A DNA stretch of 64,000 nucleotides, taken from Bacillus sp. HNG (GTDB lineage Bacteria > Bacillota > Bacilli > Bacillales > Bacillaceae_L). The stretch is taken from assembly GCF_003400205.1 (NCBI RefSeq), contig NZ_QUQV01000007.1, positions 168,142 to 232,141 on the forward strand. The letters run 5' to 3'. Of the stretch, positions 51,184 through 59,960 are shown one piece after another. Made by a program: the position numbers and the translations under genes. Every line of letters begins with the position of its first letter. Within the stretch, counting starts at the first letter, position 1. Under the pieces are notes generated by a model. It did no database searches, was not told the DNA's origin, and worked only from the letters and a program-made list of their open reading frames with translations.

Positions 51184-51798
51184 ATGAATACACTGAATAA
51201 AAGTTTAATACTTGGAACGGCAGCGATGATTCAAGGATTTGCAATGGCAACTTTTCTTTTTCCGCATTTTATTCCAACAGGAGGAGCGGCAAGTGTTGCA
51301 GTACTGTTCAATTATGTAGCGGGTATTCCTTTTGATCGTACACTTTGGTTGCTAAATGCGGGCCTTTTATTTGCAGCAATTAAGTGGCTTGGAAAGGGAA
51401 CGGCCATATGGACATTGTATTGTGTCACAGTCACGGCAATCACCATTCGATTGGTTACTCCATTTATAACAAACCCGATTTCATATGTATTCGTCGATTT
51501 ACTTGTGGGATCGATCATCTTTGGAGTGGGGATTGGAATATTATTTCGAATGGGAGCTTCATCTGGTGGCATGGACATTTTAGCGTTAATCATTTCAAAA
51601 TTAAAAGGATATTCACCAGGAAAAACTCTATTTGCGATTAATGGGACCATTTTGCTTACAACTGGAATCGTAGTAGATTGGAAAATCATTATTTTTGCGC
51701 TTGTAAGTCAATTTATTAGCACAAGGATCATCGATCTTATAAATAAGGTCAATTTGCCGATACCGCAAGCTCAAAAACAAAATTCAACTACTTATTAA
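51184..51798 (+). CDS. YitT family membrane protein
   Basis: A 204-residue integral membrane protein with about five helices, of the YitT/DUF161 family. Typical segments are FLFPHFIPTGGAASVAVLFN (residues 23-42) and MGASSGGMDILALIISK (near residue 124). The soluble DUF2179 domain of full-length YitT proteins is missing. AGGAGC lies upstream. It may be cotranscribed with the Nudix gene 75 bases upstream. Function unknown. Confidence 0.83.
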   Translation: MNTLNKSLILGTAAMIQGFAMATFLFPHFIPTGGAASVAVLFNYVAGIPFDRTLWLLNAGLLFAAIKWLGKGTAIWTLYCVTVTAITIRLVTPFITNPISYVFVDLLVGSIIFGVGIGILFRMGASSGGMDILALIISKLKGYSPGKTLFAINGTILLTTGIVVDWKIIIFALVSQFISTRIIDLINKVNLPIPQAQKQNSTTY

Positions 51799-51799
51799 C

Positions 51800-51840
51800 G
51801 AAAAAGGCGAGAACCACCTAGAGGTTCTCGCCTTCTTTCT
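51800..51840 (+). terminator. Terminator of the YitT-family gene
   Basis: AAGGCGAGAACC...GGTTCTCGCCTT hairpin followed by TTTC repeats. Confidence 0.9.
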
Positions 51841-51854
51841 TTCTTTCTTTCTAT

Positions 51855-52037
51855 GTCTAGCTTCAGCGCCTAGCCCCTCGAGGTCACAAGCCAATCCATC
51901 AGAAGGTCAAAGAGCGACCTTCTCGCTGTCTCGTCTTGTGCTTATCGGACTTGCACATGATGTGCTGACATCGACGTTTGCCACAGGACGTGGCAGTACT
52001 TAGTCGATGTTCATCTTCAAGGCGCTTGCGCTTTTCT
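51855..52037. repeat. Dispersed structured repeat, copy 2 (carries hairpin module)
   Basis: Same family as 8285-8402. Stems CACAAG/CTTGTG (51885-51890, 51935-51940) and GAAGGTC/GACCTTC (51902-51908, 51916-51922). Inserted before the GGCGCTTGCGC end is the hairpin module ACATCGAC, GCCAC, AGGAC, GTGGC, GTCGATGT (51968-52010). Located between the convergent YitT and aldehyde dehydrogenase genes. Confidence 0.88.
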
Positions 52038-52039
52038 TA

Positions 52040-53524
52040 TTAATTCATTGCAACCCAAACACTCTTTACTTCTGTGTAGTTATTTAGGGCATAGGATCCC
52101 ATTTCACGGCCAATACCTGATTGTTTGTATCCACCGAACGGAGAAGCTGCGTCAAACGCATTATAGCAGTTCACCCATACAGTTCCCGCACGTAAATTAT
52201 TTGCAATATAATGTGCTTTTCCTACATCTTGGGTCCACACACCTGCAGCAAGACCATACTCTGAATTGTTTGCACGAGCAATTAGTTCATCTAGGTCATC
52301 ATATGGCATGGCCGAAATAACAGGACCAAAGATTTCCTCTTTTGCAATTGTCATTTCATCTTTTACGTTTGCAAAGATTGTTGGAGATACGAAGTAGCCT
52401 TCTTCAAATGGTTTTTGACCACCAACTACTAGTTCTGCCCCTTCATTAAGTCCTTTTTCAATATATCCTAGAACGCGATTTTGTTGTTCAATCGAAACAA
52501 GTGGTCCAATTTCTGTATCAGCATGAAGTCCAGCCCCTTGTTTAATCTTTTCAGCATGGCTTGCCATGTCCGCCACAACATTATCAAATTGTTTCTTTTG
52601 GATAAAGACACGTGAACCTGCACAGCATACCTGACCTTGGTTAAACATAACCCCATTTAATGCGCCAGGAATTGCTTTTGAAAGATCAGCATCCGGTAAA
52701 ATAATATTAGGTGATTTTCCACCTAATTCTAATGTCACTCGTTTTAATGTTTTGGAGGCTCTTTCCATGATGCTTTTTCCAACTTCTGTTGAACCTGTGA
52801 AAGCAATCTTATCAACCAGTGGATGATCTACAAGTGGTTGGCCAGCTGTTTCACCAAAGCCAGGAACGATGTTCACAACCCCTGCTGGGAATCCTGCTTC
52901 TTCCATAAGCTCAGCTAAATAAAGAGCAGAAAGAGGAGTTTGTTCAGCGGGCTTTAATACAACAGTACAACCAGTTGCAAGAGCTGCACCAAGTTTCCAC
53001 ATTGCCATTAGCAGTGGGAAATTCCAAGGAATGATTTGTCCCACAACACCAACTGCTTCATGGCGAGTATAGTTAAAGAATGGTCCATTTACTGGGATCG
53101 TTTGTCCTACGATTTTTGTTGACCATCCAGCATAGTAACGCATATGTTCAATTGCTAGAGGAATATCTGCATTTGACGTTTCACGAATCGGTTTTCCATT
53201 ATCCAATGTTTCCAATTGTGCTAGCTCATCTTTATGTAGCTCCATCAAATCTGCCAGTTTATACATGATACGGCTTCTTTGGGCTGCAGTCATTTTTTGC
53301 CAAGGGCCTTCATCAAAAGCTTTTCGGGCTGCCTTTACAGCTCGATCAATGTCCTCTGGTCCTGCTTCACTTACAGTTGCTAATACCTCTCCTGTTGCAG
53401 GATTATAGGATTCGAAGGTTTTTCCAGAAGCACTTTCAACAAATTCTCCATTGATATAAAGCTTCTTTGTCCCGTTTAAAAATGACTCAACCTTTTCTCG
53501 TAATGCAAAAGTTAATTGGCTCAT
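52040..53524 (-). CDS. NAD-dependent aldehyde dehydrogenase
   Basis: A 494-residue aldehyde dehydrogenase oxidising aldehydes to acids. Catalytic Cys in FNQGQVCCAGSR (near residue 300), general base Glu in RVTLELGGKSPNI (near residue 266), cofactor loop FTGSTEVGK (near residue 243). It is closest in layout to the DhaS/ALDH2-like enzymes of bacilli. AGGAGG lies upstream. Monocistronic. A 7-bp inverted repeat AGGCG/CGCCT at about 53558-53572 upstream may be regulatory. Substrate range not decidable. Confidence 0.93.
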   Translation of the reverse strand: MSQLTFALREKVESFLNGTKKLYINGEFVESASGKTFESYNPATGEVLATVSEAGPEDIDRAVKAARKAFDEGPWQKMTAAQRSRIMYKLADLMELHKDELAQLETLDNGKPIRETSNADIPLAIEHMRYYAGWSTKIVGQTIPVNGPFFNYTRHEAVGVVGQIIPWNFPLLMAMWKLGAALATGCTVVLKPAEQTPLSALYLAELMEEAGFPAGVVNIVPGFGETAGQPLVDHPLVDKIAFTGSTEVGKSIMERASKTLKRVTLELGGKSPNIILPDADLSKAIPGALNGVMFNQGQVCCAGSRVFIQKKQFDNVVADMASHAEKIKQGAGLHADTEIGPLVSIEQQNRVLGYIEKGLNEGAELVVGGQKPFEEGYFVSPTIFANVKDEMTIAKEEIFGPVISAMPYDDLDELIARANNSEYGLAAGVWTQDVGKAHYIANNLRAGTVWVNCYNAFDAASPFGGYKQSGIGREMGSYALNNYTEVKSVWVAMN

Positions 53525-53714
53525 TTTTTTCCTCCTTTTTTTATAAAACTAGTAATACAGGCGATGTGGAAACGCCTACAATACTATGGTAACATTTTGA
53601 AACTAGTAATCAACCAACTTTTGGCAAAAGATTCCGACTATTTGCGACAACCTTTTTCGACATAAATAATAAGTAGCTTACATAACTTTTGAAGTGAGGA
53701 ATCAAAATTTTAAA

Positions 53715-53748
53715 TAAAAAAAGACCCAATCAAACTGATTGAGTCTGT
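53715..53748 (-). terminator. Terminator of the nuclease gene
   Basis: AGACTCAATCAG/TTGATTGGGTCT hairpin followed on the minus strand by seven T residues. Confidence 0.88.
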
Positions 53749-53753
53749 ACGCT

Positions 53754-54887
53754 CTATGAGGCCTTTTCGCATGCCCAATTATCTTTGTCTCGGTCATGTT
53801 TGGCTTCATAAGCTGGATGTGTGGATGGAACACCTTCAGGATAGACTTTTCGAAGTTCTGTACAATTCTTATAGGATTCCTGACCATCACCTGTATTACT
53901 GTTAGAGCCACCACCAGTGGATGGTTTGTTAGCTGGTGGCGCAGGTTTTGAACTACCTGTATCGAGGTCTCCTTTTGTTGTACCGTTTTCTCCGTATGCC
54001 CAAAGCCCAGTTCCGTTTGCTCGTGCTTCTCGCGCGAACTTGACAAAATAGTCGCTGTAAGTGACATCAGGAGGGTAGGTGGATGGTTCTGCATACCCAT
54101 TTAAGACTAGTTGTGCATTGAACATTTTGGAACGGATTTCTGATTCATTCATGACATTTGAAGGAACTGAAACCCAGATTAGACGTAAGTAACGATCATA
54201 GCGATCTTTATCGGATACATCCTTTTGAAGCCACACTTTTTTTCCTTCCAGTTGAGAGGTAGTATAGTTACTTGCTTCTTTCCCATATACTTCATGTCTT
54301 GTTGTTGATTCAGGAGTATTTACTCCAACTAAACGAATCTTCCGACCATCAGAAAGCTCAACTGTGTCCCCATCAACAACACGAGATACGATTACCGCTT
54401 CTAAGCCGATTGCCTGAGCCTGTTGGTCCGTTGTTTGTTCCGTTTGTTCTTGTCGTTCCTTTTCTTCTTTTGCTTTTTGTTCCGCTTCTTCTTTTTGTCT
54501 AGCTTCTTCAGCCGCTTTTTGTTCTGCTTCCTTAGCAGCTTTTTCTAGCTCGGCTTTTTCTTTTGCTTGTTCCTCCGCCTTTTCCTTCGCTACTTGTTCA
54601 TTGTCGTTCTCTACTTGATCTGCCACTTGTTCCTTTGCAACTTCGGTTTTAGTTTCTTCATTATTTGTAGAGAATCCAATAATAGCAAGGATTATACCTA
54701 CGGCAATTAAGGTAATCGGTAGTTTCAATTTACGCCCGTTTTTTTGATATTTATAGGTCGTATAGATGCCAATAGCTGCTAACACAAGCCCTATAGTGGC
54801 GAATAGATTTGAGACAATCCATGAGATGATTGCGACAATAAGAGCAAGTAGGAGAATAATTCCTAGACAGCCCAACAAATATTGCAC
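53754..54887 (-). CDS. Membrane-anchored thermonuclease with Excalibur domain
   Basis: A 377-residue protein: three hydrophobic N-terminal segments (residues ~2-75), a Lys/Glu/Ala coiled coil (~80-155), a staphylococcal nuclease (SNase) domain (~160-300: SRVVDGDTVELSDGRKIRLV, VGVNTPES, DKYGRYLRLIW-like DRYDRYLRLIW), a Pro/Ser/Gly linker and a C-terminal Excalibur calcium-binding motif (DRDKDNWACE). It would degrade DNA or RNA at the cell surface. GTG start after AGGGGG. Such fusions occur in Bacillus (YncB/YokF relatives). Confidence 0.9.
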   Translation of the reverse strand: MQYLLGCLGIILLLALIVAIISWIVSNLFATIGLVLAAIGIYTTYKYQKNGRKLKLPITLIAVGIILAIIGFSTNNEETKTEVAKEQVADQVENDNEQVAKEKAEEQAKEKAELEKAAKEAEQKAAEEARQKEEAEQKAKEEKERQEQTEQTTDQQAQAIGLEAVIVSRVVDGDTVELSDGRKIRLVGVNTPESTTRHEVYGKEASNYTTSQLEGKKVWLQKDVSDKDRYDRYLRLIWVSVPSNVMNESEIRSKMFNAQLVLNGYAEPSTYPPDVTYSDYFVKFAREARANGTGLWAYGENGTTKGDLDTGSSKPAPPANKPSTGGGSNSNTGDGQESYKNCTELRKVYPEGVPSTHPAYEAKHDRDKDNWACEKAS

Positions 54888-54975
54888 CGTTTTTTCCCCC
54901 TAGTAGAATATTTTTGTTTAGTGTATGTAATTTATTTTAAAATAAATGTTATCAAAGAATTTGCTGCACATACAA

Positions 54976-55010
54976 GAAAAAAGCCACCCTTGTTGAACAA
55001 GAGTGACTTT
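54976..55010 (-). terminator. Terminator of tRNA-Ala
   Basis: AGTCACTCTTGTT/AACAAGGGTGGCT hairpin followed on the minus strand by TTTTTTC. Confidence 0.85.
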
Positions 55011-55017
55011 TACTTAG

Positions 55018-55089
55018 TGGAGTTGATGGGAATCGAACCCACGACCCTTTGCCTGCCAGGCAAATGCTCTCCCCCTGAGCTACAACCCC
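55018..55089 (-). tRNA. tRNA-Ala (anticodon GGC)
   Basis: Cloverleaf read on the minus strand: acceptor GGGGTTG/CAACTCC, D stem GCTC/GAGC, anticodon stem TTTGC/GCAAA with loop CTGGCAG giving anticodon GGC, T stem GTGGG/CCCAT with TTCGATT loop, discriminator A. 72 bases; the CCA end is not encoded. A single tRNA gene, followed by its own terminator. Confidence 0.95.
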
Positions 55090-55138
55090 GAATGAAATTA
55101 ACCAAATTATATCATGAGCGTTTTTAATAGACAATCAT

Positions 55139-55237
55139 TTTAACTTTATTCAGCAGAAGTTAACTACTCTAGAAGGGGGGGATTTTATAAGTTACAAAGT
55201 AAGTATGGGGTTCAAACCACTACTGAATAAAGTTAAA
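55139..55237. repeat. 99-bp element with perfect 15-bp terminal inverted repeats
   Basis: TTTAACTTTATTCAG at 55139-55153 and its exact complement CTGAATAAAGTTAAA at 55223-55237 bound an interior of 69 bases with a GGGGGGG run. No open frame. It lies upstream of plsY, between the tRNA gene and a copy of the hairpin module. Looks like a miniature inverted-repeat element or a folded leader. Confidence 0.7.
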
Positions 55238-55285
55238 GCCTCCGGCGGATGTCACAGATTTTTAAAGGAAGTTTTCGAGCATAAG

Positions 55286-55330
55286 TTCAAAGACTAAGAG
55301 CGCCACATCCTGTGGCAACGTCTTGGACAC
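55286..55330 (-). repeat. Hairpin module, solitary copy
   Basis: Outer stem AAGAC/GTCTT (55290-55294, 55320-55324) and inner stem GCCAC/GTGGC (55302-55306, 55312-55316), with GGATGTGGCGCTCTT as in the 26.7-kb copy on the other strand. The interval 55238-55485 holds no other recognised feature. Confidence 0.65.
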
Positions 55331-55485
55331 AAATACGCCAAGTCGTATTTGATTCATTTTTTGCATGAGAATAACCAAAGGTTCATATATTTCTACTAAA
55401 AAAGGACTAAGCCAATCTACATTTTTAATGTGAACAGTCATAAAAAATGGTAAAATTTGATTAAACCTAAAATGGTGGTGAACTC

Positions 55486-56055
55486 GTGGTTTTTTTATAT
55501 GTACTAGCCTCATATTTTATTGGAACGATTATGTCCGCCTATGTCGTAATGAAGTTTATGAAAGGTGAAGATATCCGCAAACTTGGAAGTGGAAATGTTG
55601 GAGCGAGAAATGCTGGTAGATTGCTAGGGAAAACAGGATTTTTGTTAACAGCCTTAGGTGATGTGTTAAAAGGGTTACTTGTTGTTATGGGGGCAAAATA
55701 TCTTGGATTTTCCTTAGAATATCAGATTCTATCATTGATCGCTGTTGTCGTCGGACATATTTGGCCGATTACGCTCAAATTTAAAGGTGGAAAAGGAATT
55801 GCGACAGCTGCAGGTGGTCTTGTTGTATTAGCATATCAGCCATTTCTAGTGTTTAGTGGAATCTTTCTCCTTTTATTAGCAGTTTCGAGAAGCTTTACAA
55901 TAGCAGGGATGACAGCTTTTTTTACGATGCCATTTATTTATTGGTTTATGGATTATTCCATCCTCGAATGTGCCCTTGTTTTTATTGTAATCGCTTTATT
56001 GTTATTTGCACATCGAGATAATTTAAAAGAAAGAGTAGGAAAAGAAAATAAATAA
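55486..56055 (+). CDS. PlsY family glycerol-3-phosphate acyltransferase homologue
   Basis: A 189-residue membrane acyltransferase of the PlsY family with about five helices. Motif 1 is RKLGSGNVGARNAGR (residues ~32-46), motif 2 is KFKGGKGIATAAGG (~102-115) and motif 3 lies near residues 170-180 (FAHRDNLKERVG). PlsY transfers acyl groups from acyl-phosphate to glycerol-3-phosphate. A housekeeping plsY normally sits near parE; this copy is paired 16 bases upstream of an acyltransferase-aminotransferase gene and may be a paralogue with another acceptor. GTG start. Confidence 0.85.
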   Translation: MVFLYVLASYFIGTIMSAYVVMKFMKGEDIRKLGSGNVGARNAGRLLGKTGFLLTALGDVLKGLLVVMGAKYLGFSLEYQILSLIAVVVGHIWPITLKFKGGKGIATAAGGLVVLAYQPFLVFSGIFLLLLAVSRSFTIAGMTAFFTMPFIYWFMDYSILECALVFIVIALLLFAHRDNLKERVGKENK

Positions 56056-56071
56056 GTGGAGTGATCCCATC

Positions 56072-57670
56072 ATGACATTTGTCTATAAAATTGCTCGGAC
56101 AAAACAGGAGTTTAATCAAATACACCGTTTAAACTATAAAACCTTTGTTGAAGAAATTCCTCAGCATGATAAAAATGAAGAAAAGATGTTAGTGGATAAA
56201 TTTCATGATCAAAATACGTATTTGATTTGTGTAAAGGATTCAAAAGTAGTGGGAATGATTGCTGTAAGAGCCAAAAGACCATTCTCACTAGATTATAAGT
56301 TACACAATTTAGATGAACAACTACCGGTAAAACCGAGTAAACCATGTGAAATTCGATTATTATCGGTTGAAGAAGAATATCGTAGTAATGGTAGAATCTT
56401 TTTTGGACTTGCCCAGCTAATGTCTAATTTTTGCTTGAAAGAAGGCTATGATGTAGCCTTGATTTCTGGAACAACAAGACAAGAGAAATTGTATCGACAG
56501 CTAGGGTTTATTCCATTTGCTTCTCTAACTGGTTCTGAGGAAGCTTCGTTCTGGCCAATGTATTTAACGAAACAAACTTTTGATGAGTCACTGGCTGGAA
56601 GAATTCTAAAGGAACCGGTTAGCTTTTTACCTGGTCCCATTAAAATTCATGAAAATGTGAATGCGGCACTTAAGCAGGAGCCAATATCACATCGTTCAAA
56701 TGAATTTTTATTACAAATGAGGTCTGTGAGAGAGAAACTTTGTAGCATGACAAACTCAAAGCATGTGGAAGTGTTAGTAGGCTCGGGGACTCTTGCGAAT
56801 GATGTAATTGCTGCTCAGCTTGCTGTTATTGGAGGAAAAGGCTTAATCCTAAACAATGGGGAGTTCGGTTCAAGGCTAATTGACCATGCCAATCGAGCGG
56901 GATTATCTTTTAAAAAGCTAGAAAAAGATTGGGGAGTACCTATCACTGAAACAGAGATTAAGAAAGAGCTTGGAACAGGTCATTATACATGGCTTTGGGC
57001 CGTTCATAGTGAAACTTCAACGGGGATGCTTACAAACTTCCAGAATTTAAAAGAAATCTGTCTTTCAAACAAGGTGAACCTCTGTCTTGACTGTATCAGT
57101 ACGGTCGGTGCAGTTAAACTAGATTTACAGGATGTCTATTTTGCATCGGGAGTAAGTGGAAAAGCTATTGGCGGATATACGGGATTATCATTTGTCTTCC
57201 ATAATCATGACATTACACCAAACCCGTCCATTCCAAGATATCTTGATCTCGGAATGTATGCAAATCATGACAGTATTCCATATTCCCATTCCTCAAACAT
57301 GCTTGAGGCTTTATATGAAGCACTTAAAAAATACGAAAATGATGATTGCTATCAGAAAATTAAAGAACGATACAAGATGATTCGTGAGTACATTGAAGGT
57401 CTAGGATTGCAGATTCTAACACCACCTGAATATTCGTCACCCGCAATCATGACGATTCTTTTGCCAGAACATGTATCTTCAAAGGATTTTGGAGATGACA
57501 TGGCACTTCAGGGATATTACCTTCATTATGAAAGTCACTATTTACAAGAAAAGAAATGGATTCAAATCTCGTGTTTAAGCAGTCATGAAGAAAAACAAAT
57601 GCTAAAAATGCTACGTACATTTGAACTTTTATTAAACCAATATGAAATAGTAGGTGAGCCTTCTTTTTAG
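56072..57670 (+). CDS. FeeM/GNAT-like acyltransferase fused to class V aminotransferase
   Basis: A 532-residue fusion. Residues 1-170 resemble the GNAT-fold N-acyl amino acid/autoinducer synthases: HRLNYKTFVEEIPQHDKNEE, VGMIAVRAKRPFS, and a charged ISGTTRQEKLYRQLGFIPFA end. Residues ~183-530 are a class V aminotransferase (SFLPGPIKIHE, HRSNEF, GSGTLANDV, PLP Lys364 in VSGKAIGG) related to alanine-glyoxylate or phosphonopyruvate transaminases. Acceptor and product are unknown. Spacing indicates an operon with the PlsY homologue, so acylation of an amino product is the likely theme. GTGGAGTG precedes the ATG. Confidence 0.82.
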   Translation: MTFVYKIARTKQEFNQIHRLNYKTFVEEIPQHDKNEEKMLVDKFHDQNTYLICVKDSKVVGMIAVRAKRPFSLDYKLHNLDEQLPVKPSKPCEIRLLSVEEEYRSNGRIFFGLAQLMSNFCLKEGYDVALISGTTRQEKLYRQLGFIPFASLTGSEEASFWPMYLTKQTFDESLAGRILKEPVSFLPGPIKIHENVNAALKQEPISHRSNEFLLQMRSVREKLCSMTNSKHVEVLVGSGTLANDVIAAQLAVIGGKGLILNNGEFGSRLIDHANRAGLSFKKLEKDWGVPITETEIKKELGTGHYTWLWAVHSETSTGMLTNFQNLKEICLSNKVNLCLDCISTVGAVKLDLQDVYFASGVSGKAIGGYTGLSFVFHNHDITPNPSIPRYLDLGMYANHDSIPYSHSSNMLEALYEALKKYENDDCYQKIKERYKMIREYIEGLGLQILTPPEYSSPAIMTILLPEHVSSKDFGDDMALQGYYLHYESHYLQEKKWIQISCLSSHEEKQMLKMLRTFELLLNQYEIVGEPSF

Positions 57671-57684
57671 TAGGCTTTCTTTTT
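57654..57684 (+). terminator. Possible terminator of the plsY-aminotransferase pair
   Basis: AGCCT...AGGCT short hairpin followed by TTCTTTTT; it runs into dispersed repeat copy 3. Confidence 0.5.
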
Positions 57685-57935
57685 GTCTAGCTGCAGCGCC
57701 TAGCCCCTCGAGGTCATAAGTCAATCCGTCAAGAAGGATAAAGAGCATCCTTCTCGCCGGCTTTTCTTATGCTTGTCGGACTTGCACAGGACAAGGAAAG
57801 CTTCGACAGCATAATCATCGCACGAAGAAAATGCTTTGCATTTTCGAGGAAGTGCTGACATCGACGTATGCCACAGGACGTGGCAGTAGTTAGTCGATGT
57901 TCCTCATTCAAGGCGTTTCCGCTTTTCTTTGTAAC
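57685..57935. repeat. Dispersed structured repeat, copy 3 (longest, carries hairpin module)
   Basis: Same family as 8285-8402. Stems are CATAAG/CTTATG (57715-57720, 57766-57771) and GAAGGAT/ATCCTTC (57733-57739, 57747-57753), both with compensatory changes relative to the other copies. An extra ~70 bases precede the hairpin module ACATCGAC, GCCAC, GTGGC, GTCGATGT (57858-57900). It fills the gap before the beta-propeller gene. Confidence 0.88.
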
Positions 57936-57978
57936 ATTTCTTACCAGTTATCGTCTAAGTGGAAAAGGGGTGAAATGA

Positions 57979-59877
57979 ATGAAGAAAAGATGGATTGTTT
58001 TTCTGGCCTCGGTCATTGTGATAACTACTATGACGGCTATTTTTACTACTTCAAAGCCGGCAGTTGTTAGCCAAGTCGATACTGAGATACAACCCGTTAC
58101 AAAAGAAAAGCTAACAGAAATATTCCGTGATGCGATTAAGGAGGAAAAGCGTAATCAAAGGTTTCGTTTTTTCGCGAGAGATACTGCACAACAGGAAATG
58201 TCGGTGTCAACAGAATCCGCTGCAGGTGATAGTGCGGAAAAAGGTGGAAGCGAGCACTCAGAGACGAACACTCAAGTCCAAGGTGTTGATGAAGCAGATA
58301 TCGTAAAAACCGATGGGGAATATATTTATCAACTTATTGATGGAAAACTAAATATCATTAAGGTAGTACCAGCAAATGTAATGCAGGTAATCAAGACAAT
58401 ACCATATTCTCACTCATTTTCGCCGAACCAAATGTTCTTATACGAAGACAAACTAGTCGTGATTGGTTATACATTTCATGATAGTACGCCGGAAAAAAAT
58501 CAAAATCAACGTTCAATGATCTATCCTCCTCGACATTTTGAAGCAACAACAGCGATTGTTTATGATATAAAGGACCCAAAAAATCCCGAGGAAATCCGTA
58601 GGGTAGAAGTTGAAGGAAACCATGTGACATCACGTAGAATTGATAACTATATCTATCTGGTTGCGAATCACTACCCGAATTATTGGATTATGGAAGATAC
58701 GAATGAAGACGAAATCGATCTAAGGCCTCGTTTCTCAGATTCAGCAACTAGTAAGGAAAGTTCCTTGGTACCATATGAAAAAATTCAATATATTCCTGGT
58801 TCAAAAGAAACTAATTTTACCCTAATTGCTGCCTTTGACTTAAATGCCCCTGATAAAGAAGCTTCTATTACGTCTTACTTAGGTAGTGGGAATTTAATGT
58901 ATATGTCAAAGGAAAACATCTATATTGCAGTTGCAAATTATTATGCGATTCCATTTAGGGAGGGTGACTCCGATTCCCCAGATACCAATGTCTACAAATT
59001 TACAGTAGAAGGGGACAAAGTCGAATTCCATAGTTCAACTGAAGTACCAGGAACCATTTTAAATCAATTTTCCATGGACGAATTCAATGGAACCTTCCGA
59101 GTAGCCACAACGAAAGGAGATACTTGGAATAACACCAAACCATCTTCGAACAATTTGTTTATTTATGATGAGAATTTAAAGCAAATTGGTTCATTAAGTG
59201 ATCTGGCACGAGGAGAGCGAATCTATTCAGCACGGTTCATGGGTGAACGTATTTATATTGTCACTTTCAAAGAAGTAGATCCGTTATTCGTCATCGATGC
59301 TAGTAATCCAAAAGCACCAAAAGTCCTTGGAGAACTTAAAATCCCCGGCTTTAGCAACTACCTCCATCCATATGACGAAAATCATGTGATTGGCTTTGGA
59401 CAAGACACAAAGGTTGTTGCTGATAATAAAACAAGTAATAGTGAGCCTATGGTTTATACAGATGGTGTTAAAATTTCGTTGTTTGATATTCGTGATGTAA
59501 ATAATCCAAAGGAAAAGTTCACTGAAATCATTGGTGGTCGTGGAACATACTCCCCATTAAATTATGACCATAAAGCATTATTATTTAATAAGGAAAAAGG
59601 GATTTTCGCCTTTCCAATCACTGTTTATCAAAATCTAGAAGGAAAAATGTATGAGCAAAAATTCGAATTTCAGGGTGCATATGTATACGATATCCATTTA
59701 GAAGGAATTGATTTGAAAGCAAAATTATCACACGATACTGGACCATATGAAACGTGGGAGGGGGGAATACAACGTCTACTGACAATCGGTGACACATTGT
59801 ATGCCATTTCGCCGACTATGATTTCTGCATATGACATAAAAAATTATAACCAAACAGGTGAGGTCTCTTTACGATAA
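57979..59877 (+). CDS. Secreted beta-propeller domain protein
   Basis: A 632-residue exported protein of the Beta_propel family. An N-terminal anchor (WIVFLASVIVITTMTAIFTT) is followed by a linker and the hallmark TNTQVQGVDEADIVKTDGEY (near residue 95), then repeated YDIKDPKNPEEI/FDIRDVNNPKEK blades. Such proteins occur in bacilli and archaea; function is unknown, with surface or copper-linked roles proposed elsewhere. AAGGGGTG precedes the ATG. Monocistronic with its own terminator. Confidence 0.87.
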   Translation: MKKRWIVFLASVIVITTMTAIFTTSKPAVVSQVDTEIQPVTKEKLTEIFRDAIKEEKRNQRFRFFARDTAQQEMSVSTESAAGDSAEKGGSEHSETNTQVQGVDEADIVKTDGEYIYQLIDGKLNIIKVVPANVMQVIKTIPYSHSFSPNQMFLYEDKLVVIGYTFHDSTPEKNQNQRSMIYPPRHFEATTAIVYDIKDPKNPEEIRRVEVEGNHVTSRRIDNYIYLVANHYPNYWIMEDTNEDEIDLRPRFSDSATSKESSLVPYEKIQYIPGSKETNFTLIAAFDLNAPDKEASITSYLGSGNLMYMSKENIYIAVANYYAIPFREGDSDSPDTNVYKFTVEGDKVEFHSSTEVPGTILNQFSMDEFNGTFRVATTKGDTWNNTKPSSNNLFIYDENLKQIGSLSDLARGERIYSARFMGERIYIVTFKEVDPLFVIDASNPKAPKVLGELKIPGFSNYLHPYDENHVIGFGQDTKVVADNKTSNSEPMVYTDGVKISLFDIRDVNNPKEKFTEIIGGRGTYSPLNYDHKALLFNKEKGIFAFPITVYQNLEGKMYEQKFEFQGAYVYDIHLEGIDLKAKLSHDTGPYETWEGGIQRLLTIGDTLYAISPTMISAYDIKNYNQTGEVSLR

Positions 59878-59909
59878 AAAAGGGTAGAATTTTCTTCTAT
59901 CCTTTTTAT
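59876..59909 (+). terminator. Terminator of the beta-propeller gene
   Basis: AAAGGGTAGAA...TTCTATCCTTTTT hairpin just after the stop. Confidence 0.8.
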
Positions 59910-59960
59910 GCATTTATCTTATATACTATATAAGATTATATTTGAAATGAAGGGACATAC

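Noticed and set aside
55262..55513. An 83-codon minus-strand frame before plsY
   Set aside because: It overlaps the solitary hairpin module and the start of plsY on the other strand, with no clear ribosome binding site or family resemblance.
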